From NCBI GenBank assembly GCA_963995525.1, contig OZ023210.1, positions 9,543,603-9,607,602 on the forward strand: a stretch of 64,000 nucleotides of DNA, given 5' to 3'. A program made the translations under genes and the position numbers. This stretch comes from Escarpia spicata (lineage: Eukaryota > Annelida > Polychaeta > Sabellida > Siboglinidae). The notes below the pieces were generated by a model, which did no database searches, was not told the origin of the DNA, and was given only the letters and a program-made list of their open reading frames with translations. Every line of letters starts with the position of its first letter. The stretch's first letter is position 1. Positions 14,675 to 23,995 of the stretch are shown here, one piece after another.

Positions 14675-15759
14675 ATGTCGTCGATACCTTGGGCTCAACT
14701 CCGTGCTGAATGGCGTCTTCGCGACGCGTGGATGCAGACTATGGCATCGTAGACGATACCTTTCCTGCAACTGCGTGACGACTGGCGTGGTCTCAAATTT
14801 GTGTAAGTACTTTTATTATTATTATTATAATAATAAATATATATATATATATATATATTCTTTGCTTTGTTTCATTCGATAGATATCCTATACATATCAT
14901 ACATAATCACAGTGTTCTTCACATAAACTACCTGTGACGTCTCACCTCTATTATTCCTTATGCTCTTACGTTCGTTATGTGTCACTCACGGTTGTCTATG
15001 CTTACGTTCGTTATGTGTCACGGTTATCTTATTACCTTTCAGCTCTCCCGATGGCATCGATACTGGTGATACCTGGAGTATGTCAGGGAGTGTGTCCAGT
15101 GACTCCAGTGTTGACGATTGCACGTGAGTGTTCAACGATTATTTTACTACTTTATTTATGTTTACTCTTACCACGTTTCTCGTTCTCTTCAATGTGTTGA
15201 CCTCGACCGACCTCTTGTCGTTTCGGCTAGCTACGCGGTGTTTGGTTACCGATCGCGTCAGCAGACGTCTCCATTACGTATTGTATCATAGTCCTTTGAT
15301 CTAGCTTGCCCTTTTATCGTGTGTCGATTCCCTACGCGGTGTCTGGTTACATCACTGGCTTATTCCACCCGACTGTACTTCATATATATATATATATATA
15401 TTATATTATAAATATTTATATATATATATATATATATGTCCCTGTCTGGTTACATCGCTGGCTATTCCACCCGCCTGTACTTCATGCATTCATTATATAT
15501 ATATATATATATATATATTATATTATAAATATTTTCAAAGTTTTATATATATATATATATATGTTTCAGAGAGGAGAAGGAACTCCGCGATAACCACTGG
15601 TGTACCTTCTGCCACGTAATGCGTGAACTATTACGGACACGGAGCCGATTTGATCCCGATCCTGTTCCCTCTTCGGACACAGAGGAGGCTATCGAAGAAG
15701 ATTGGATGCGGCGATCAATGCTGCCGAACGCTAATGTACTGGAATGCAGCGACCAATGA
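14675..15759 (+). pseudogene. three-exon accessory gene of the element, unrecognised, with an in-frame TAG
   Basis: Exons 14675-14802, 15043-15123 and 15570-15759 are bounded by GTAAGT (14803), CTTTCAG (ends 15042), GTGAGT (15124) and ATGTTTCAG (ends 15569). Together they total 399 bases, a multiple of three, and all three junctions keep one phase, ending at TGA 15757-15759. A TATA box precedes the ATG. Exon 1 contains two similar units, IPWAQLRAEWRLRD and IPFLQLRDDWRGLK. Exon 2 is Ser/Asp-rich. Exon 3 contains HWCTFCHVMRELLR, acidic stretches and a C-terminal LECSD resembling pocket-protein-binding LxCxE motifs. A TAG at 14750-14752, between the two exon-1 units, breaks the frame. Intron 2 has expanded TA repeats. 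Function unknown; an early regulatory protein is a guess. Confidence 0.5.
15305..15565. repeat. duplicated segments and TA microsatellites within intron 2
   Basis: Two related units containing CTGGTTACATC...TTCCACCCG and then GTACTTCAT (about 15349-15384 and 15446-15486) are each followed by long TA runs and a TATTATAAATATT block. Simple-repeat growth has probably lengthened the intron of the spliced gene. Confidence 0.7.
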
Positions 15760-15850
15760 TTGAACGCTATTATTATTATTATTATTATTATTATTTTATT
15801 AATTACTTCCCTCTTTGAATACAAGGGACATTGAACCATGATGATGATGA
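15760..15850. repeat. (TTA)n / (ATG)n microsatellites
   Basis: A trinucleotide ATT run at about 15770-15795 and an ATG run at 15838-15852 follow the end of the spliced gene. They mark the drop from the GC-rich element into AT-rich flanking sequence. Confidence 0.7.
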
Positions 15851-15920
15851 TGAATGATAATTATTAAAACTATTCAACTTTCAAACTGTTGTCGGTTATT
15901 ATCTTAGCAATAATTCTTCT

Positions 15921-16147
15921 TTCATTCATACATACATACATACATACATATTTTAAAGTTTCATATATATCGTTATATACGATTTATAAATACACATACA
16001 TCTTTCAGTATACAACATAGGTAAACTTACCTATTCACTCATACATACATACATACATATTTTAAAGTTTAATAATATATCGTTATATACGGTTTATAAA
16101 TACACATACATCTTTCAGTATACAACATAGGTAGACTTACCTATCAC
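15921..16147. repeat. two-copy direct repeat of about 115 bp
   Basis: Each copy starts with a CATA run and ATATTTTAAAGTTT. It continues through TATATCGTTATATACG and ACACATACATCTTTCAGTAT, and ends with the near-palindrome TAGGTAAACTTACCTA (G for A in copy 2). The CTTTCAG inside each copy is acceptor-like. The repeats lie at the presumed right end of the viral element. Confidence 0.75.
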
Positions 16148-16477
16148 TTTGTCAATACTTCTCTTTGATCTTTCATTATGACTCTTTGATCTTTCGTTCC
16201 TTTCAACACCTTTTAAACCTTTCCTCTTTGATCTTTCGTTATTACAATTCCCTCTTCGGTCTTTCGTTCTTCATATACACGATAAGCCTTCCATGGCTGC
16301 TCACTCCACCGCCAGGGGGCGCGCTACATACGCTCACACATACGGTCACGTGACTACTCACTTCACTCAGGGGGGCGGCTTTCGAAACCTCCCTAGTATC
16401 GCTCAAAAAAGACCAGAAAACTCCTCAGGATGTTGTCCGAGATGTACTACCTTACTACTCGCATAGACTAAAAATGT

Positions 16478-16996
16478 GGTCCCGAATGCTCCGGCTTTTA
16501 GCATTTCCCCTTAGCAAAGGCTAAAAGAACGAGTTTTCGGGACCAGTGACACAAGGGAACGACAATATGTTATATATACACTTGTTGGATAATAAAAAAT
16601 ACGTTAGTATCTTTCTGTAGCAGTTTTCACTCTATCTAAATATAAGGCCTAATATGGATGTACTAGAGAAGTGTTCTCGAATGGTCGGGTTTTTAACTTC
16701 TCCTCCTAGGAAAGGCTAAAAGCCCGAGTGTTCGTGAACAGTGTCAGTGACACATGGGAATGAGCCACACGACAGAATAACGTACATATGTATAGCGTGC
16801 TTAACGCAAAATGTCTTAAAGTACTGTTTTGTTAGTTTATTATGGATGTGATACATATAAAGTTTCTCTAGTTGTATGCCCATTTAGGAACTATTTCCTG
16901 CCGTGGCGCTGCACAGCGCCGCAGCTCCATGCGAGTGCTAAATATAGGTACACATTTTGTGGTTGACGTCATGTTCACGAGTGGTCGGGCTTTTAG
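16478..16996. repeat. family of long hairpins (two complete, one half)
   Basis: Hairpin 1 (16478-16544) has outer arms GGTCCCGAA/TTCGGGACC and inner arms CTTTTAGC/GCTAAAAG. Hairpin 2 (16672-16740) has TGTTCTCGAA/TTCGTGAACA and TCGGGTTTTTA/TAAAAGCCCGA. A third left arm, TGTTCACGAGTGGTCGGGCT, is at 16972-16991 without a clear partner. The units are diverged copies of one structure. They could be foldback transposons or a structured RNA. Confidence 0.6.
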
Positions 16997-17600
16997 ACAC
17001 ACCCGATGTTATAGGGGTGCCTGTGTAGGACTTTCAGTCCCAGATTTCCCAGTCCTACCCCTTGGCAAAGAAATTTATCATCGTGCAAATGGGATTAAGT
17101 TACCTAAGGTGGAGGAATCCGCTGCTTCTGCCGTAGGCGATAAGCATCCAGCAGGCTGCAACCCAGGGCCAAGAGGTGACAGGACAACGAAAATGTCATA
17201 ATTCACAATGTGCTTGATGCTAATGCTTATTAACATATCAACACAAGGATGCAAAATGTTAGTTGCCCGGCAAGATGACTAGTTACTGGACTAATATCGA
17301 GTTGTATGTTGCGGCCAAAGCAATTTATCTAGTCGATTTTCCACTGGGTAGTCGGAACTTCGTATCGTGAATTTATTAGTTTCAATAAGCGACAACGTTA
17401 CACATGACACGGACATTTTGAGAAGCTCACTCGACGCCGCTGCCGCGGTACGGATTTGTTGTGAAGTTATTGGTTGAACGCCAGCGCCTCATCATCCAAT
17501 TTAAGGAACAAATGATTATTGTTTCATCGGAGTAAGTTACTAAGTGTTGGTATTTGTCATGTTGCTGTCTGCAGGTTTGGGAGATGTAGGATGAGAAATA
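16997..17600. other. intergenic stretch, nothing recognised
   Basis: AT-rich sequence with one small palindrome (TAGGACT...AGTCCTA near 17027-17063). A 109-codon open frame (16872-17201, +) has no recognisable protein character. It ends where the 3' tail of the minus-strand LINE begins. Confidence 0.5.
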
Positions 17601-17837
17601 TGACGGCTTTAGGTGGATAATATAATATAATATAATAATTGCTTTATTCACAGACTCCATGCAACATACAAGTACATTATCATGGTTCTATAGTTGTGTT
17701 ATAACAATAGTTACAATGTACAGAATGAAAAATCACCCGTCAACAAAATGTATGTACAGGGAATTGAACCAATATTTCCATATTCTTGACATGTATGTCA
17801 CGTCACTATTAATAATGTTACAAATCAATATGTTTTT

Positions 17838-20516
17838 TTAGAACTGCAGTCGGCATATAAACCTATATGTCAGATTTATAATAACAGCAGCACAGTTAGG
17901 TAAATTATTGTTAACAAACATTTCACTAGCACTACAGTATCTGTCATAACCTAACACCATTCGAAATATATTGTTGTAAGAGACATACAATTTCCTGATT
18001 GCATAGTTATGAAAATTCCACCATAGATGGGCAGTATACATAGGTGAGCAAAAAGTAGTAAACAATGTCTTCTTTACATCACTTGAACACATATGAAATT
18101 TTCTTATGATCATGTTGCCTTGTGCATACAACTGGCGACATTGTCTAGATATATCATTGTCATCTAGCATACTATTTGAAATTATATGACCCAAATATTT
18201 TACAGATTCTACCTCACATAGTTTGTCGTTACCAAGCATAAAACTTGGAAATTTAACATTCTTACAACTCTTGTTTCTAATTATCATGACCATACTCTTT
18301 TTGGCATTGTACCTTATGTCATGAGATACTCCATATTGATCACAGACGGTGAGAAGGGTCTGTAATCCCCTGCTGGACGGACAAAAAACTACAAGATCAT
18401 CAGCATACATAATATTATTTACACAATTATATCCTACATAACATCCTGTATTGCAACTATTAAGTACAGTGGATAACCCATCCATGTAAACACTGAACAA
18501 ATAGGGGGATAAAATACCTCCTTGTCTAACTCCATTACTTACATAAATACTGTCAGACACATGACTACCCCATCTTACACACATCTGTTGGTTCGCATAC
18601 CAAAACACTAGAATTCTAACAATGTAACCAGGAACCTCTCTGTCTATTAGCTTTTTAAAAAGTACACTATGGTTTACACGGTCAAAAGCCTTAGATGCAT
18701 CAAGAAAACACATAAACAAACAGCTATTTAAGGCTTGATATTTAGCAATAACCTCTTTTAGTACATAAATGCACATGTCAGTGCCATGCTTCTTTTTAAA
18801 ACCAAACTGGTTGTCACTGGTTGTTAAAAAGTCATCCATTCTGTTGAGCAAGATTTTTTCAAAAACTTTAGACATAACACTTGCCAGTGCTATTGGCCTA
18901 TAGTTGTCTTTACTGTTTATCTTGCCGGATTTATCCTTGATTATGGGCACTAATATAACAGAAATCATAGAACTTGGCAGTACGCCATGAACCAACAGAC
19001 CTGTGAAGCACATTGACAGTAAAGGCAGAATGCGTTCACTGCAGTACTTCAGGTGCTCTGCATACACACCATCAAGGCCACAACTCTTGTTACAGTCAAG
19101 GTTTCTTATAGCACCTTTGACTTCTTCAGGTAACACTCTAATGCTGCTCTCATAACTAACATCAAATGCTAGGGTTTTGGCACTACTGTTATTTACACAA
19201 TTAAACAAGTCACGAAAGTGTTGAATCCACATATTCACAATAGCTTCTTCACCACTGTTACCATTTATATTAGTTGGCAAGAGGATTTTACTATTGTTAA
19301 TAGTTTTGATCTCCTTCCAAAATTGATCATTTGTATGGTTAGCCATCTTCTTGGCAAGGGCTTCACGCCTCAACTCATTTTCATGTTTTTTAATAAACCT
19401 TATTGCATATTTGCATCTAGCATCAGCTTTCTTTTTTAACTCAAAAACAGGACCTTGTTTAGGTTTACCTATACTGTCCCATAGTTGGAAAGCTTCATTA
19501 GCAGCTTTATGGATATCTGCCACATAATCAGTCCACCCAGGCCGACATGTATAGTTTCCTTGTTTGTGAGTAGACAAACAGCCACTAGCATCAGTTAAAC
19601 ACCTGGTTATATTATCATACATGTTATTAAGTGCTTTCTGATGAGACTCATCATTGCAGTTGACATCAGTACATATAATAGCATCAATAGATAATACAAT
19701 GTTTTTCAGTTCAGTATCAGTCTGTCTACAGTAATTGTCAATGGAACCTTTGTTAAGTCTTGACCAGTTAAGACGTGGCTGAGTGTTATTGTTAGTACCG
19801 GGTATTACACCTGGCACACTGTCTACATTGACATCGATTATCACAGGGATATGATCTGTGGTAGCAAGATTATAGCACACACTAATGTCATTTATCACAT
19901 CATTACCATCATGTGTAGCTATACAATGATCTAGCCATGAGGTGCTACCCCATGCATCACTGATGTACGTGAACGAATCAGGTGGTAGATACTGCTTACT
20001 GGACAGCACCAGATTGTATTCAGTGCAGAAGTTTATAAGGGACCTTCCAAATGACGAAGTCTCGTCAGAAATGTCGGCGTTATAATCCCCTACCACCAGT
20101 ACACATGTAGTTTCTAAATCTTCTATAATACATATTAATGTGCCAAGTTTTTCCTGATATTCATCATTATTTTGATAACTTTCATATGGCATGTAAACAC
20201 ACAAAATTACCATTTTTTTGTTGCCACAATTATATTCGACACCAACAACCCAGTTAAGGTCAAACTTTAGAGGGGTGATGCCTGCTTCAAGGTCAAGTTT
20301 CCACAATATTGCAACACCACCATGTTTTTTCAATATTATGCCATCTCTTTCATCAACACAAGATTCACCAATTCCATGAAAGTTTTCATTGATGCTGTTT
20401 AGCCCACATAAATCCTGTTTCGAGAGCCATGTTTCTTGTAAGCACACAAAGTCACATTTGTTAAATAACTGTTCAGTTACGTGTCTGTGATGCTTGTTGT
20501 TATAGCCAAGTTTCAA
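17838..20516 (-). CDS. LINE ORF2: APE endonuclease and reverse transcriptase
   Basis: An open frame of 892 codons. The N-terminal endonuclease domain (about 1-225) shows CDFVCLQETWLS, VVGDYNADI and a C-terminal TTDHIPVIIDV block, the Glu, Asp/Asn and SDH-type residues of APE nucleases (TDH here). The reverse transcriptase shows SCGLDGVYAEHL, NYRPIALASVMSKVFEK, FLDASKAFDRVNH, VRQGGILSP and MYADDLVVF (YADD near residue 704). The frame is open slightly upstream of the first ATG (NCRNLKLGYNN), so the true start is probably nearer 20540. It makes the target-primed reverse transcription enzyme of the element. No internal stop is seen. Confidence 0.9.
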   Translation of the reverse strand: MKLGYNNKHHRHVTEQLFNKCDFVCLQETWLSKQDLCGLNSINENFHGIGESCVDERDGIILKKHGGVAILWKLDLEAGITPLKFDLNWVVGVEYNCGNKKMVILCVYMPYESYQNNDEYQEKLGTLICIIEDLETTCVLVVGDYNADISDETSSFGRSLINFCTEYNLVLSSKQYLPPDSFTYISDAWGSTSWLDHCIATHDGNDVINDISVCYNLATTDHIPVIIDVNVDSVPGVIPGTNNNTQPRLNWSRLNKGSIDNYCRQTDTELKNIVLSIDAIICTDVNCNDESHQKALNNMYDNITRCLTDASGCLSTHKQGNYTCRPGWTDYVADIHKAANEAFQLWDSIGKPKQGPVFELKKKADARCKYAIRFIKKHENELRREALAKKMANHTNDQFWKEIKTINNSKILLPTNINGNSGEEAIVNMWIQHFRDLFNCVNNSSAKTLAFDVSYESSIRVLPEEVKGAIRNLDCNKSCGLDGVYAEHLKYCSERILPLLSMCFTGLLVHGVLPSSMISVILVPIIKDKSGKINSKDNYRPIALASVMSKVFEKILLNRMDDFLTTSDNQFGFKKKHGTDMCIYVLKEVIAKYQALNSCLFMCFLDASKAFDRVNHSVLFKKLIDREVPGYIVRILVFWYANQQMCVRWGSHVSDSIYVSNGVRQGGILSPYLFSVYMDGLSTVLNSCNTGCYVGYNCVNNIMYADDLVVFCPSSRGLQTLLTVCDQYGVSHDIRYNAKKSMVMIIRNKSCKNVKFPSFMLGNDKLCEVESVKYLGHIISNSMLDDNDISRQCRQLYAQGNMIIRKFHMCSSDVKKTLFTTFCSPMYTAHLWWNFHNYAIRKLYVSYNNIFRMVLGYDRYCSASEMFVNNNLPNCAAVIINLTYRFICRLQF

Positions 20517-20542
20517 GTTCCTACAATTGTAGCTGGATATAT

Positions 20543-21388
20543 TTAGCGATCTGAACGTTGCTTTTCGTTTATGTCCTTGGCAAGTTCTAGCCGAGACGGC
20601 TCAGGATTTAACGTTGTTCGTCGTTGGGAGATCCATAGAGGATGTGTTGTATGCCTTGGTGTTCTAGGCTTCTCGTGAAACCACCTCACATAGGCACCTT
20701 CAGGCCACACTTCCGGGTTCATGAAGACCGACGGATCGGGACAGTTGCACTTTACATGGAAACTGTTGTATGTATCACGTCTTGTTTGAAGGGATTCACA
20801 TGTCACTTCAAGCTTGAGGATGTGCTCAAGGTGGGCTTGGAGGACTTCAGGCTCGACATCAGTGGCAAAGCGGGATGCAAATATGCTAGCATACCGTGTA
20901 TTTACTGTTTTAATGGCATCAGTTGACATGGCTTTGCCAATCAATGACACAGTTTTCCCTTTAGGTTTCGTGGTAGGCCTGTCATTAGGGTTGCATGCAG
21001 GTTGTTTCGGTACTTGGCCTACAGCTGCAGTTTTCTTCTTTCTGCCCTTCTTTACCATCGTCGACCATGGGGTGTCATCATCTATCTGTACATTGTTACT
21101 GGCTTTTTCATGTGCCATCACATACTGCTCAACTTCAGCAGTTGAACCAACCACTGAATCGGCTCTGATAGTAGTTGCTTTGGGTGCCTGCCTGTATCCA
21201 GCAGGAGCAGCAGACGAAATTATGTAGGGGCTATAGACTTCATGGGTTCGTGTCTCTCTGGTATTGTACCATTTTCTTTTAGACTTAGTTTGAAAGTTTT
21301 TGTTGAACTGGCAGCTACACTGGTCAGTAAACTTGGTTGTCATGTCGTCATTCAGTTTAAACGAGTTCAGTTTGAGAAATCGACACAA
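20543..21388 (-). CDS. LINE ORF1 protein
   Basis: A 281-codon frame upstream of ORF2, ending in TAA at 20543-20545, 27 bases before the first ORF2 ATG and in another phase. It has a Lys/Arg-rich middle ([10 protein letters not shown]) and a folded-looking C-terminal half ([40 protein letters not shown]). No zinc knuckle is evident. It most likely binds RNA and forms the retrotransposon RNP with ORF2. The first 40 codons may be flanking sequence. Confidence 0.65.
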   Translation of the reverse strand: MCRFLKLNSFKLNDDMTTKFTDQCSCQFNKNFQTKSKRKWYNTRETRTHEVYSPYIISSAAPAGYRQAPKATTIRADSVVGSTAEVEQYVMAHEKASNNVQIDDDTPWSTMVKKGRKKKTAAVGQVPKQPACNPNDRPTTKPKGKTVSLIGKAMSTDAIKTVNTRYASIFASRFATDVEPEVLQAHLEHILKLEVTCESLQTRRDTYNSFHVKCNCPDPSVFMNPEVWPEGAYVRWFHEKPRTPRHTTHPLWISQRRTTLNPEPSRLELAKDINEKQRSDR

Positions 21389-21429
21389 TGCAGCATTGCG
21401 ACGGAATCATATATATACATTTGTCATAT

Positions 21430-21606
<177 letters not shown>

Positions 21607-21609
21607 TAG

Positions 21610-23963
21610 AAGCAAGCTACTAACCACTACATTACGCTACAGCACTAGGCTGTAAATTGCTCAACAGCTTGCTCGAAGACGAAGTTGATCTATTTTACAA
21701 TCGCCGTAGTATTCAGTGTCACAATTATAGTACACAACTGCGCAATATGTGTGCTTATCTTCCGAAATGATGTTTGTCACAATGAGTATAACATTATGTA
21801 AGACATTATATATGTAACGAAAAACACTTTATTTGAGACCTATATTTATAGGCCTATTTAATTTTAATCTCCTTTTTTTTTTAACTTAGATGTTCCTAAA
21901 TGCATTTAACTGTGAATACTATTCTAATGATACGCACATTTTAAAAATCTTAAGCCATTTTTCGTCTTAACTGATCAAACATTGTTGATGTTATTGTCAA
22001 AAACTGTAATATCAACAGTGTCAAATATTGTCAGTTAATAGGTGGCGCTGTAGGCAAAGGGGTGCTGTTCAATTGGCACTACACCAAAACAACACCAGGA
22101 CCGCATGTAATATGTGTGAGTGCAAAGTGGCGCAATTTGTTTGCCTAAATGTTCGCTAGGTGGCACGTTTCATTATACACTCTACTACATTACTGCTTGT
22201 TGGCAGTTGCCAGTTTAGCCGTTTGCCGTTTAGTTCTACCCCTAGGCAGTTGTCAAAGCCAGGTTATCGTTTTAGTATTATCCCACCAAGAAAGGTCGAA
22301 AAAAAGATGGAAAGTGAGCGCCGTGTAATGCTGGGTACATTCTTTTGGGCCTTTAGTGGATAGACTGGAGACCTCCGGAGACGAAGCCCAAAAGAATGCA
22401 ACCGAAGTGGTTTGTGAACGATACTAGATTATTATTACTGTGATAAAACAGACTTAACGCTATTAAAGGTATTTCCTCGGCTCAATTTTCTGCTCATCGC
22501 GTTTAGAATTCATTTTGCGAAAATTAAAACCAGGCCCTCAAGTGCAGCAGTCGTGTGGCGCCACCGAAGTAAACATGTCATGGGTACATAAATTATATCA
22601 CATGAACGTGGCAGTTTATTCCAATACACAATCTCTTCTAAAGGCCTTACTGAACGATGCGTTGCAATTTAATTAAATATAACAATTTATCACAATCAAA
22701 ACTCATTGCTCATTTCCCATGTTGTATTGGTTTTACCGCCCAATCCGATGCGTAGATTGCGTACACAGCCGGAACCGGCGAATGAATAGGGCGCATCCAT
22801 TTGTCACGTGATCTCTCCACACGAAACCACCTCAGAGAACGGAGGCTCCAAGATTTCCAAAAGAATGACAATGGGGTGAGTCCGGACAGACTGGATTACT
22901 AAAAGAATCCACCCGCAGTGTAGCGTAGCCATCAAATATTCTTCTTATATCTGACTTCCTTTGTTTTCCTCTGTAGATCGTTCTGAATTTGTGGTGCAGA
23001 AAAGTTGAAAAGCGGTGAAATTATTGATCGATAAGTATTATTCTTGCCTTAATATTATTCATAAAATTGCAGTACGCATATATTAAGTTACAGTTGTGCT
23101 TAGTTTTTAGTCAGATAAGGTATTTTAGAACACTTTAGTCTAATTAGTGATAATAGGGTAACTTTGAATTCGAGAAGTTTGTAAATACGATTTAGTAAAC
23201 CTGATTATGTGGTACAATATGTAGGAGATAAAATAACACATATAAAACTACTTACATAAGATAATATCTGAGTAAGCCAGAACATGCTAGGTACTTTGAT
23301 TAACAATCATATAAATAAGGCAGTCTATCGTAAAGTAATCGATTGTACTTAAATTAGGTCACTCGTGACATTACAGGTAATGTTACCGTTTGTGATAGGG
23401 TAGATAGTCAGCTACTACCATGTTTGATTGGGTCCAATTTTAAAATAGTGTTATAATATTTATCATATCCATTATTAATCCATATAGTGGAATTTGCGCA
23501 ACATTATAAACATAAAACTAATTACACTGACTTCGCCTACTTTCAACAGGGACACAACGAATGAACATTAAATTGAACATTACAAAGCCTAGTGCAATTT
23601 AGGGAAATTGATTTGAAGAAGCAAAAACCTATGTATAGCTTTTCAATACCATTTGTCTTTTGCCACTGACATAATTTCCTCTCATCTGGTGGGCAGCGGT
23701 TATCTTTGTTTTGCCATATATACATATTGTCAAAATGTATCAAAAGTCACATTGTAGTCTTTAGTGCCAGACGTATGCATGGATAAATATTGTAAATATT
23801 GAGAACAATGTCATTGTTTTGGATGAATTACAGTACAAGATCATCTTGGTAGTCTCAGGTAGGACATATTTTTAATACAAACCAAGATTCTTATTCACAA
23901 ACCTCCACCTATGGGAAGAACAGTACGACATTCATTAAATAACTGTAGTGGAATGGTTCCACG

Positions 23964-23995
<32 letters not shown>

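Larger units (their letters stand above)
17617..21400 (-). mobile_element. non-LTR retrotransposon of CR1/L2 type, near full length
   Basis: Minus-strand element with ORF1, then ORF2 (endonuclease plus reverse transcriptase). Its 3' end is an AATAAAGC followed by an ATTATATTATATT-type short tail (plus-strand 17617-17660). The tail of short repeats rather than poly(A) is typical of CR1/L2-like LINEs. The 5' side ends near 21400 against a long TA microsatellite. Both reading frames are open over almost their whole length, so insertion is fairly recent. Confidence 0.8.

Noticed and set aside
16872..17201. 109-codon plus-strand frame as a gene
   Set aside because: No recognisable domain, no splice or promoter context, and its start overlaps the hairpin-repeat region.
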